Below are positions 1 to 10,443 of a stretch of DNA of 64,000 bases, one piece after another. The position numbers and the translations under genes are program-made. The first letter of the stretch is position 1. Each line of letters opens with the position of its first letter. Source of the stretch: Aphelenchoides besseyi (taxonomy: Eukaryota; Nematoda; Chromadorea; Rhabditida; Aphelenchoididae); NCBI GenBank assembly GCA_024699855.1, contig JAMPIQ010000001.1:1798001-1862000 (forward strand), in the 5' to 3' direction. The notes beneath the pieces were generated by a model. That model saw only the letters and a program-made list of their open reading frames with translations. It was not told the DNA's origin and did no database searches.

Positions 1-1004
1 CAACACTACAAGTACGCTGTGATGCAGTTGGTTGGAGTTGACGTTGGAAAACTCCGTCGTGCAATGCCGGAAAAAAAGTGAGTCAAACAGAAGCTTCTTG
101 TTGATCTTCCGGCTACTTTTAGATTCTCACTCGGAACGGCTTTGCGTATCTGCAAGCAAACATTGGAGCGCATCGAGACGCTGCACAATTTGGGTTGGTT
201 GTGTCGCGATGTGAAGGCGAATAATTTCGCGATTGGTCGTGGTGAAAACTCGGGCATCATCTACATGCTGGACTTTGGATTTGCTCGTCGCTACAGGTAA
301 GCAATCAAGCCAACCAACTAACTTCATCTTTTTGTTTCAGAGATAAAAATGGAGTACACTTGCCACCACGTCCGGCTGCAGCGTTGTTGGGTACAATTCA
401 CTACGCTCCGATGGCAGCTCACAACAATCAAGATCAATGCCGTCGCGACGATCTTGAGAGCTGGTTGTATATGTGCGTTGAATTGTGCTCAGGTAAGTGT
501 TTCAATCGAATTGCTTTCAATCGCTTCTTTCCTTAGGACCATTGCCGTGGGCAACTTTAGATCCGTTGGCGAATCATCAAATTATTGGTGAGTGGAAGCA
601 GTTCATTCGAGTCCACGGTCGCAACAAATTCTTCGCCGGTTGTCCTGATGAACTTTCCGATCTGCTCACATTGATCGATGCGGTGTCTTTCGACAAGTGT
701 CCTCCATATCAGGAACTTCACCAGATCTTGGATACTACGATGAAGCGCTATGACGTGCACTTGACCGATCTATTCGATTGGCAGGTAAGTTCTTGCAAAC
801 AGTTTAAAAACTCTTGACTGCTTTTCTTAGCTCAACGACAATGCGGTCATGAATCGTGCAGAGTTCATTGGAGAACTCGGTCAATCTCATTTGGTGTCAA
901 CTCGTCTTCGTGAGCAACGTGAGGCTTTGGCCGACGCCGCTGATGCTCAAGATTGCAATCCACCAGTTGATGCTACGGAAGGCGATAAACTGCCGATTCT
1001 TTGA
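1..1004 (+). CDS. Tau-tubulin kinase / casein kinase 1-like protein kinase, 5'-partial
   Basis: The C-terminal three quarters of a protein kinase of the CK1 superfamily, TTBK-like branch, which is strongly expanded in nematodes. Exons 1-77, 123-296, 341-492, 537-784 and 831-1004 join in phase to 275 codons, and the window edge cuts the N-lobe. The catalytic loop reads LCRDVKANN, the metal-binding loop MLDFGFARRY, followed by LLGTIHYAPMAAH and RRDDLESWLYMCVEL, the usual layout of this family. The histidine of the HRD motif is Cys, while the catalytic Asp, Lys and Asn are kept, so activity is still plausible. In C. elegans many relatives act in sperm; that is family knowledge, not shown here. 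A polyadenylation signal AATAAA lies at 1017-1022. The family call is firm, the exact orthologue unknown. Confidence 0.88.
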
Positions 1005-1022
1005 GATTTTCAATGAAATAAA

Positions 1023-2491
1023 TTTTGTGAGAAAATCTTTTTTATAGGCGTTCGAAACTGACAATTATGAGCAACTTTGAATGCAATGTCGGTGTTCACG
1101 AACTTTCAATTGAACAACTTCGTTACAATTTGACGTCAACAGATTCAATTCTCTTTGATTTGATCAATTTTTTGAGTTGTCGTGGAATAATTTATTCGTT
1201 ACTTCATAAACACAGGTGCAAAAAAAGGTATCACAATAACTGGACCGAGAGTCTAGATTAAGGAATGGAGGTTGAGAATACGAAAGTAGGAAACCTGAAT
1301 AAAAAAGTTGAAGCACACGATTTTAGAAGATCAATTGGATTCAAAATGACCTGCACCGAGAGTTTTTGATGTAGTTGTTGGATCACAACTAGACAAGCCA
1401 ATTCAACCGCCGACGGGGATTGGGAAAGCTGCGAAACAAGCACATCCAAAACATAATAGGTAGATTGATCCGAATTGTCTTAGAGAGAGAAGAGCTGCGT
1501 TGAAGTCGTCGAACTGAACACTGGATGCGGAGTGCTGGAATGGACAAAAATTGTCACGGACATGAAATATGTGGACCGGTGTGTTGGGAATGTCGAGAGG
1601 ATTGTTGAGCGAGTTGAAGATCTAAATCACAGTTAAGCACAAACGACCAAACCACTTACATTATGAAATTTTGAGGAGAAGTGAGGAGGACATTTCGAGC
1701 ACGAATGTTCGAACTCCCGTGTGTTGACAAGTCCGAGGGATTTGAGTCCTGAAAACAAAATGAATTTCGTAAAAATTGGCGCCAAAAAAGCGAACGCGTT
1801 CGTTTTTCGAGTCGTGTGTGAGTGTTGTGGTGAGTGAGCAGAAGGGTAAAACGCGCAAATTACGAGCGAAACCGAGGGACTACAGGGAAATGAAGAGCCG
1901 TTCAGCGTTCGCAGCAGCGTGTAGTTTTCGAGCGAAGGCCATCGCAAGAGAGAAAACGGCGCGACATCTCTCGCACGAGTTGGTCCAAAGAGTATCAAGA
2001 TCGTACGCATCGGGTGTTGTGATTGCAACGACGTAGCAAGATTGTTGAATCGACTTATTTTGATTACTTTGTAGTTATTTGTTTCTGTGGAAGAGAGAGC
2101 GAAGGTCGATTATATTCAACTCCCGACCAAATGCTTTTGATCTCCTTTGCTTTTTGCTGATTGGAGCTTAAAAATGGTCGATTCGCTTGCTTCACTAATG
2201 AACAAAAACCAATTCGTTAGTCAAAGAGAAGTTGAACAAAAGGAATAAGATGATGGGGTTAAGCATAGCAGAATTCGCAACTGATAAGACTCACAATACG
2301 CATAATAAATAGTCGGCACTTGACTTCGTTTGTCCTAACGACAACCTCAACTTGAACGTCCGCCTTTCAATTGCTGATAACACGGCCACTTACGCACGCA
2401 ATGAATTAGTGTAAATGGCTATAAAATAAGAAACTTGAGGGTCTTGATAAATATTCTCGAAGTCGTCTCGACGATTCGTCTGTACTTAACA
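1023..2491. other. Intergenic region, no supported gene
   Basis: Short open frames occur on both strands, but none shows a recognisable domain or convincing splice structure. The last part, just before 2492, should hold the promoter of the saposin-like gene. Confidence 0.5.
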
Positions 2492-2871
2492 ATGAAGTCT
2501 ATTTTTGCATTGGTCTTGTTGTTTACCGTAGTTGTCGCGAAGTCATCTCGCAGCAACGATTTATTCTGTGACCTCTGCGTTGAATTGGTCACCGCTGTAG
2601 AATCCGAAGTTGAACAAGAAGAACCTAACATTGAGCAGAAAGCCAACGAATTCTGTGATCAATCATTCGGATTCAACGACATGCTCGACACGTACGTTGA
2701 TCTCTAAACCATCGACAGTATCTTGTGTATTTCAGGCTCTGCAAGCAACTTGTCGATCAACAAATCGAAAGCATCGTGAAGAAATTGGAGAACGACGAGA
2801 AACCAGCGGTCATCTGCCAGCAACTTCGAATGTGCCGTAAGAGCGCACAAAATCCATTCCGTAAACAGTAA
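2492..2871 (+). CDS. Secreted saposin-like (SapB domain) protein
   Basis: A 111-residue secreted protein from two exons (2492-2691 and 2736-2871). The first 16 residues form a clear signal peptide (MKSIFALVLLFTVVVA), which is why I prefer the ATG at 2492 over frame extensions upstream. The mature part is one saposin B domain with six cysteines in the expected order: C-x2-C near the start, one C in NEFCDQ, one in TLCKQL, one in VICQQL and the last in RMCRKS. These would form the three conserved disulphides. Nematode SPP proteins (caenopores, amoebapore relatives) are membrane-active antimicrobial or digestive proteins of the gut; the specific role here is inference. An AATAAA motif follows near 2930. 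Confidence 0.9.
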
Positions 2872-3055
2872 TTTCACCATCAACATATAACCAGTAACTT
2901 CACATTATGCTTGTATTCAACAGTCAAGAATAAATCAAAAGATCGTTAACTAGCATCGTATTAGCAATCGATTCGTGTATTACGGTAACAAATTGGTTGT
3001 CATGGTGATTGTTGTGATGAGTAAGAAATATTGTTTGGATTCTTGCTTTACAATT

Positions 3056-3495
3056 ATGAATACGATGACTAGTTATTTTCTGTCTTTAACCGCTCACTTT
3101 TGTTTGCTTTTTTGTATAACATGCGATAAGGTAAAGAAACGAATTCGAAGTCTTACGATTACTTTCAGGAAGAATTCGTTCGTGCTTCACTTCCGTCCGT
3201 TTACGAACCACAGAGTTTTGTTGATTTGGATGGCTCATTACTCGTTTGTTTGATCGTCGGAATGACTCTTCTATTGACGGAGATTACACTTCTATTTAGA
3301 CAGGTTCTATCTGATAGATCGGCGATTGTTTGTCTTCTCTTCCACACAATTGCTTGTGTTTTACTGTTGAAATTTGTTGTCGACATTCACATGGTTTCTC
3401 ATTTTTGGATCGCCTTCGTTATCTTCTCTATCCCACCGGTACTCATTCAATTGTACACTTTTGCTTCAAGTTTCAACCATGGACTATGTCGATAG
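3056..3495 (+). CDS. tmem-107: TMEM107, ciliary transition-zone membrane protein
   Basis: A 133-residue, four-helix membrane protein from exons 3056-3130 and 3169-3495. The first helix contains SYFLSLTAHF, matching the start of human TMEM107 (140 residues). It is followed by an acidic loop, two central helices and FWIAFVIFSIPPV near the end, in the same order and spacing as the vertebrate protein. TMEM107 recruits MKS-module proteins to the ciliary transition zone, and in nematodes this means sensory neuron cilia. An ATG at 3065 is an alternative start. The gene converges on the DnaJ gene, whose stop lies 260 bp away. In C. elegans tmem-107 (F39B2.9 by memory) also neighbours dnj-12, which supports the call. 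Confidence 0.88.
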
Positions 3496-3755
3496 TGAGC
3501 TTAGAAAACAAGAGAACTGAATTTAATTGAACATACGATCACAACGACCAACAATTTTCATACGCAGAGTAGTAAGAAGAAAGGAGATTCCGCTATGCTT
3601 TATAGTTGTAAAGACGAGTTAAAAAATAAAAGGGTAAATCCAACGTTTTTTACTTAAAATGATTAGCTTCTGGACTTGAAAAAGGACAATCAGTGAACAG
3701 TCTCAGAAATGATTTTGATTGAAAGAATGACGTTCGAATCAACGGTTATCGACGT

Positions 3756-5344
3756 TTAGTGTGTTGCACATTGTTGAACTCGTGGACCATGTTCACGTTC
3801 CTGCGCATTACGAATCATTTCGTCGGTCACATCTTGAATTTCGTACACATGAGCATCGTCGGGTTCAATGATTTCAGTTTTGCCGGGCAACAACGCGTGC
3901 AGTTGTTTCAGATTCTTCTTCGGAATTTCAGACGGAAAATCGACTTTGAAGTGAATAACCAAATCGCCTTTCAATTCGGGATGTCGATGTGTTGGCATGC
4001 CTTCGCCTTGAATGACACGTTTGTCTTCGTGTTTGATCACTTCGCCTAAACAATCATATGAACAACAGCAGTCGAAATCGAACTAACCGGGTAATAAACT
4101 GAAGACGATAATTCGACCGTCCAATGTTTTCAACGGTTTCCGGCATCCGCACAATGCTTCGGTGATATTCAACGACATTTCCATGTGAAGATCGTTGTTA
4201 CGACGCGTAAAGACTTCGTGCTCTTGTTCGTCGAGCACAAGCACAATGTTACCCGGTTCAAGTCCGACTTCTTCATCACCTTTGCCGTGGAAAACGATCT
4301 TTTCGCCATCTTTCATTCCTTTCTCAATGTGAACTTCAATTGTTTCCTCAACGCGGACCTGAAAACAATCTTCGCTTTACAAATCAATAGATGTTGAGTA
4401 CTTTTTTCTTTCCGCGGCATCCCTTACAAACGTCTTTAATGATTTCACCGCTTCCCGAACAAGTGGAACAAGGACGTTGAGTTTGTTGGACAAGACCCGG
4501 AGCGATTTCGATGCGATGAATTTCGACGCGTTGACCACGACAAGCAGTACATTTGGTTACACTGTCTTTTGCCCCACCGACACCATGACATTTCGAACAA
4601 AGAACGTTGCGAGTAACGCGTAATGTCTTCGAATGTCCCGTATACATTCTGAAATGATCTCGAACATAACGAAAACGACATGAACTCCTTACTTTTCCAT
4701 GGGAACTGATAGCTGATGAATCATGTCACGAACTTTCGTTTCTTGTTGTTGTCGGAACCCTAAAAGCAAGAATACGAATTGAATTGAAATCGTTCGATTT
4801 ACCTCCTCCACCACCGCCTAATTTGATTTATATCTTAGCTTTTTCTTTCAAAGTACGCAAATTCATAAGAGATAGTGGATACGTATTGCTACTAATAGAA
4901 TAAAGAATGCAATCGATTTTAAGATCGAACAGTTTGTCACTTCATCGTCGCAGAATCTGATCGCATCCAAAATCTCATAGAATCTGCGTGACTTCTAGAG
5001 AAAAAGCTAAGATACAAAACTTTACCGAAGAACATGTCGAAAATATCCATTGGGCTGAAATCACAAGTACTCAGAAGGTTGATCAAGCAGCGAACTTACT
5101 TGTGCATTCCACCACCACCACCTTCTTTGATTCCATCTTCTCCATGACGATCGTAGATTTCTCGCTTCTTCGGATCACTGAGCACTTCGTAGGCCTGGGA
5201 AATCAACTTGAAACGTTCACCTTCATTCGGATTCTTGTCAGGGTGATATTTGAGAGCCAATTTCCGGTAGGCTTTCTTCAGTTCATTTTCTGTTGCCGTC
5301 ACTTGCACTTCAAGAATGTCGTAGTATTTGGTATCTTTGACCAT
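3756..5344 (-). CDS. dnj-12: DnaJ homolog subfamily A (type I Hsp40), DNJ-12-like
   Basis: Class I Hsp40 co-chaperone of Hsc70. Seven exons (complement of 3756-4045, 4088-4358, 4402-4648, 4693-4759, 4803-4817, 5026-5054, 5100-5344) give 387 residues, against 397 for human DNAJA1. The order is: J domain with HPD (KYHPDKNP), a Gly/Phe linker with [10 protein letters not shown], four CxxCxGxG-type zinc motifs (CSKCHG, CTACRG, CSTCSG, CKGCRG) and the C-terminal substrate domain. The protein ends QCATH, so Cys is the fourth residue from the end as in the farnesylated relatives, but His at the last position is atypical. The upstream GTG at 5350 is not a start; ATG at 5344 is. The exon at 4803-4817 is only 15 nt and encodes glycines. 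Intron 4818-5025 is five times longer than the others and carries an inverted repeat. Confidence 0.95.
4831..5014. repeat. Inverted repeat inside a DnaJ intron
   Basis: TATCTTAGCTTTTTCT at 4831-4846 is the exact reverse complement of 4999-5014, and the next 8 bases inward still match at 5 positions. The arms lie 11 bases inside the donor (5025) and 13 bases inside the acceptor (4818) of the intron on the minus strand, enclosing a 152-base loop. I saw no obvious target duplication. Confidence 0.85.
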
Positions 5345-5991
5345 CTTCACTTATATCTTCACGTACAACCTGAAAATCACAAGGTTAGCAAAATCAAAGG
5401 CACGAGGGTTTTTGAGAGTCAGAAAAAAGTAAAAACGAAATGAATTTCACTGTCTGACGATTGGCGGGAGAAAGAGCGGAAAGTTCTAGACAGTTCGCGA
5501 ACTTGGAACGTCAAAATTTATCAGGAAACTTGCAATAAGTCGGATATGAGCAGTTCGGATTCGTGATTGAAATACGAAGAATTTCAAACGGAAACGTCGA
5601 AGCTCTCGCTCAAATCGACGATCTCAATATCCACAAGTCAAACGAAATTTCCAATAAATTTTTAGATTCCAACCCAACTCGACAACAACAAAGGTAAGCC
5701 GACTGTGAGGACAAAATCAAAGGATTCAACGCAAGATGAAAGCCACGGCTTTGTTACTCCGATGGTAATCACAATCTTTGTCAGCGTCTACGCAGACGTC
5801 CGGCGAACGAAAATTGACGTTTGTATTTGCGCCAAAAACACGACTGGAATTCCTTTCGCTTCCCGTCGTCCTCTTTTTCCTACTCACTCGGCTGCTGAAG
5901 AGTCGGAAAGAGATTTGGTTTCGAAGGTTCGAGTTTTCGTGTTTTTGATTTCGATTCGTGTGTTAATTTTACGTATTTTTCGGTTCTCATC
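5345..5991. promoter_or_regulatory. Divergent promoter region between the DnaJ gene and rps-26
   Basis: This 647 bp stretch separates the start of the minus-strand DnaJ gene from the start of the plus-strand ribosomal protein gene. It must hold the 5' regions of both. A pyrimidine-rich run precedes the rps-26 start. I see no other gene and cannot name specific sites. Confidence 0.5.
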
Positions 5992-6481
5992 ATGACTTTC
6001 AAACGCCGTAATCACGGACGCTCGAAGAAGGGCCGCGGACACGTTTCGTTCATCCGCTGTACAAAGTGAGTTGAAAACACGTCGTTTTGATTCTCATTCT
6101 CCGAGTTACTTTCCAGCTGTGGACGTTGCTGCCCGAAGGATAAGGCCATCAAGAAGTTCGTTGTCCGTAACATCGTCGAAGCGGCTGCTGTTCGTGATAT
6201 CACCGACGCATCGGTTTACGATCGTAAGTTTTTAATTCGATTTGATGGCTTTTAAGACATTCACGGAAACCCGATTCACTTGAATTGCTTGTGCGTTTTC
6301 AGAATACGTGCTTCCGAAGCTCTACCACAAGTTGCACTACTGCATCTCCTGCGCTATTCACAGCAAAGTTGTGCGCAATCGTTCCAAGGAAGCACGTCGC
6401 GATCGTGCACCGCCACCACGTTTCGGTCGACGCAACGAGAAGCCGCCACGTGCTGGAGTTCCCGGACAAGCTGCTCGTTAA
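5992..6481 (+). CDS. rps-26: 40S ribosomal protein S26
   Basis: eS26 of the small ribosomal subunit, placed at the mRNA exit site. Exons 5992-6065, 6117-6223 and 6303-6481 join to 119 residues (human 115). The start [18 protein letters not shown] and the zinc cysteines [13 protein letters not shown] and [15 protein letters not shown] match the family closely, and the tail is the usual Arg/Pro-rich stretch. The gene converges on the GPCR gene, with 224 bp between the two stops. A pyrimidine-rich upstream segment fits a highly expressed translation gene, though the transcription start cannot be seen. Confidence 0.97.
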
Positions 6482-6705
6482 GTTGACTCCCATTTCATGT
6501 TGTTGGGGTTTATGTTGTTATGATTAAAATCGTATTTTAATAGTCAAAGCGATTTATTCGAACGCTTTCCCAACAAACAATGAGGTCCGCTTTCATGTTC
6601 ACAAATCTTTTGAAGCATCAAGAATTGGAACAACGGTTGGCAGAATTCCTACAAAGGCAATAGAATATGAAAACAATAATAACAATAAGTGAATCCAGAG
6701 GCACA

Positions 6706-9040
6706 TTATACACGTATTCCTTGTTCATTGGCTTCTTGGATCTTATTGGCCGACAGGAACAGGCGATTCTGAAGCGCTGATTCCACGGTAAGATCGGTGA
6801 GATCGCTTTTTTCTTCTTCTTCATCGACTCGTTTCACTGGTGGAATGCTGATGCGACGATTCTTATTCGTTTTATCGCTCACTTTCTTTCCACCTTTTCG
6901 TTTGCTAATGTGCGGATTTTCCTGATAAATATTCTTGACTTTGTACATTCGCAACTAAAAACAAATCAGTTAGTCGATCTTCGTCCTCTACACGCGTTAT
7001 TGTTCTCGATCGACGCGTACCTGAGTGTAGACTCGTTTCAATTCGGCCTAACAATACGAAATAAAATATCGAAATAATGTTCTTCACTCACTCGAATGTC
7101 ATCGGGGTTCATATCGATGATTGGCACTTCTGCGAAATCGATTGTTCCATTAATCAAATTGTCTCTCAGTTTCGCTAATGATGGATGTGCTCGACCACTA
7201 TTGTTTGTTCCAGCTATCAACGTTCTTCGATTGGTGTCGGTAACCTATGAGTGAACTGAGTACTTGACTTATTCGACGTCTGATTACCAAGATAAACTTC
7301 GGAGTGATAATTGCTACAATGTTGACCGTAACCGTAAAATGCAGTTGCACAACCGCAATGATAAACAACAAGTCACTGCTACCCGTATGCCGCAGTGAGT
7401 AACGTGCAACTTGGGCTGCTAAATTCACTATCATTTCCAATGCAACTGCCGCCGTGAATTGATAACTAAAGACAAACATATAGAGCAGAGAAATTGGTTT
7501 CAACTTACCGTTCAACCCAATTGCTACTTCGCGCTTTATAACAGAGACGAATTCCGTAAAGTAGAACAACCAACTCAAATATTGACCATGCAATGGACCA
7601 TTTTTGAAATGGACATTGTGGCCATTGCGAATCGAATAGCTCATCCGTTTTTAATGAACCCAACGTCCAAAATACAAGACCTAAGCGCGAAAACATGTTG
7701 CAACGAGTGTTTCAAAACTATAACCCACTGGTTAACGTAATGGCCATTCCACAGGCCAAATACTTGAGCAAATCTTGTTCACGTACAATGACGTGATGAG
7801 CTTTTCGAACGCGGTATTCTTGTAAATTTCTAAAATGAAACTCAATAAGATAATTGACTACGTCTATTGGTTACCTATAAATCTTAAGCACTACTGAACC
7901 GTAGAATAACGTAAACCCGACTTCGCGCATCCAAACAGCCAACACACATCCATTACTCGGTTCAATCCAATCAATCAATGGCTGAAAATGAACAATACCC
8001 TACCGTCGACATATTACATACTTGTGAATATAGGATTCCAGCACCAACAAAGAACAGCTCCATAAGTGCCCAGCCGCGGGATTCTTGTTGTTGTCGTCGT
8101 CTTTCGCGGTAAACAACAAAGATCATCAAAAATGAGCCGAGAGCAAAGACAACAGAAAGAGCGTAAAATGCGGTGTGAATACCTCTCCAATCTGCTCGAC
8201 AAAATCGTGTTTCTGAGTCACAACAGGATCGTGCATAAACTCGTAGGTTGCCATGGGATGTCCATGAGCACTAAAACCACAAAGTTGATTGCTTGAAATT
8301 GCTATCAAACTGACCTTTGAGTTTGGACATTGAGACAGATCTCGACACGCGTCGATTTCCAACTGTGGAAGTCGAAGTTGCAGAAACGAATTCGCCACAC
8401 TCGTTGGATAGATTGCAACAGGTGTCCAACGAATTTTCGAATCTTCGCAAGTCGCTTCCAAAACATAAAGTGGCGATTTACCCATCGGCCTTGCAAGTGG
8501 AGTGCCGGTTAATGAGGCATTCAATGGCATTGCTAAATTCGCAATTGGATGATCAAACCCGTGAAATGCAAAGTTACTTGGTGTAGCAAGATAGGTATGT
8601 CGAGCGATAAGTTGGGCAAGAAATAACAGTCGCGAGCCTCCATCTTGTTGTTCGAGTCGTGTTGCTGAGTGATTTAACACTAAAACAGAAAACTTTTTCG
8701 CACGATTGTTCGATTCAAATTTACGATGACGAAGCAGCGGAGTGTCGAGAGTTCTGTTGCATAACTCAATCGAATCCAATTCATCGTAGAGGCTCCACAA
8801 ATCGTCTCCCGGTGCGTTTCGTTTTGGTTCGTTGAGAAAGAGCGCATCAGAGACATCGACTCCACTGGTGTCAATGGTTGCCATTGAATCATCATCCGCA
8901 TTTCGTGTATGAACGTGCGAATCGTGTTGTTTAATTTCTATTGGCTTTTGGTCATTATTTTGAGCAACAACATCGGAAACAGTCGACAGAACAAAAATTA
9001 GCAATAAGACGCCACTTTTAAAGTCACGCAACCGCCGCAT
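6706..9040 (-). CDS. Orphan class C GPCR of the GPR158/GPR179 (Drosophila smog) family
   Basis: Nine exons (complement of 6706-6954, 7021-7047, 7092-7244, 7288-7465, 7509-7680, 7729-7829, 7875-7981, 8022-8270, 8315-9040) give 653 residues in one frame. The ATG at 9040 opens a signal peptide (MRRLRDFKSGVLLLIFVLST), then comes a roughly 230-residue ectodomain, seven helices and a cytoplasmic tail. Family marks are MREVGFTLFYGSVVLKIYR before the first cytosolic loop, CPFQKWSIAWSIFELVVLL then YGIRLCYKAR in the middle helices, and LKRVYTQLRMYKVKNIYQEN-PH just after helix 7. GPR158 and GPR179 bind RGS7-Gbeta5; smog activates Rho in fly gastrulation. Whether the nematode protein does either is inference. 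The exon at 7021-7047 is 27 nt. Confidence 0.88.
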
Positions 9041-10443
9041 GAAGGCCGTCCGTTGGCCCAACGGCTTTCAATTGACAGGTCGAGCGGAGAAGATTAGCGA
9101 TGATTGTCGTTGTTGATCGTTTACGTATGTTAATATGGCCGTATTTTGAAGGCCCAACCGGCTACCGCTAAGTCGTCGAACAAAACAGGACACCATAAAC
9201 CCCAAAAAATGGCTATGGCATCAGCACCAGCGATTTCGTTCAGCCATTAAATGCTCTCTACAACAACGAACATTGACTTACACGCAATTCGGAAGCGAAA
9301 TGACTTTTGGCCGCGGCTTCTCGAACTCTTCGACGGTTCCAACCGACAAATCACGCTCAATGCGCATTGAAGGTCACAACCCAATTGAGTTCGCGAGTTG
9401 ACAAATGGCCGCTGGACGAGCGACTTGCCAAACCGAAGTCTGCACGAAAGGACGGAAGCAACCACTCTCGTCCATTGGGAAGAGTTTTACTTAACGCGTC
9501 ACTCTCTCTGGGGCCAACAAAGCGGGAGGAGGACTCAGGAGGTCGATTGTTTCGTGAAAAAAAAGAGAAAAATTGAAGAAAAGCGCCATGCAAGTTGGTC
9601 CGAAATGATCTTGGCCGTTGGCCATGTCAAGAGTTTGAATGATTGGAAGAAGTTGGTGGGAAGGGAGAACGTAGCGCGCATTTGTGGAAACCGTGTGGCC
9701 TCAGATCGACGGCCTCAGAACTTTTTCTTCAGCGACGCGCAAATTGGCTGCGAACGAGGAGACAAAAGCCCACGCAAAAACTCTCGACGACGGTTGTTGA
9801 TGCACAGGCACGCATTGGTGAAGGAATAGATGCGGGTGGAAGAAAAAACGGCAATACGCGAGGCCTTCCCTCCCCCCCACCAAAAGAAGTCTTGTGGACG
9901 CTCATGAAGACGGACTGCCTCTTCGCTTCAAACAACAGAATCTCTCACTCTGGTCGCGTGGATTTCGACTCGAAGAAGTACTCGCGAAGAAAAAGAAGCG
10001 AGATTACGAGCGGAGAACACGGCTGACAAAAATACACAACCTCGCATATCTTACGCGCCGGTCTTGTGGGCCAATGGCCGTGACTGTCTTCTATACCTTT
10101 TCTTCTTCTCGGTTCTCACTCGCACTCTATTGGCTTTATGACCACCGGCGCTACTCATGTTTTACCAGAATGACAAGTTCTCCGGTTTACCAATAACCAA
10201 TGTTTTCCTCATCGTTCATGGTTTCGAATTTGTTCGAAACGAAAGACAATACCAATAAAACAAAGTTCAAACAACAACAAAAAAAAATTTAATATCCGAC
10301 AAATTCAACAAGATTAACATATGGAAAGAGGAGAAACAAGACATTTTGAAGTACAGACAAAAAACGTTTTGAACTTTAAATCGTTGAGACGTGAATCAGC
10401 ACAAAACACCCCATCAGTTATAGACTCGTATTCATTCTGTGAC
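9041..10443. other. Intergenic region, no supported gene
   Basis: Upstream region of the GPCR gene and downstream region of the PP5 gene. Open frames near 9400-10190 overlap in several frames and lack domains or splice logic. A poly-A rich segment near 10275 precedes the PP5 3' end. Confidence 0.5.

Noticed and set aside
1776..2036. Paired open frames on both strands upstream of the saposin gene
   Set aside because: Arg/Ser-rich chance frames without splice or domain support.
9398..10196. Overlapping open frames in the GPCR-PP5 interval
   Set aside because: Several frames on both strands are open at once, which points to stop-poor composition and not to coding; no motif.
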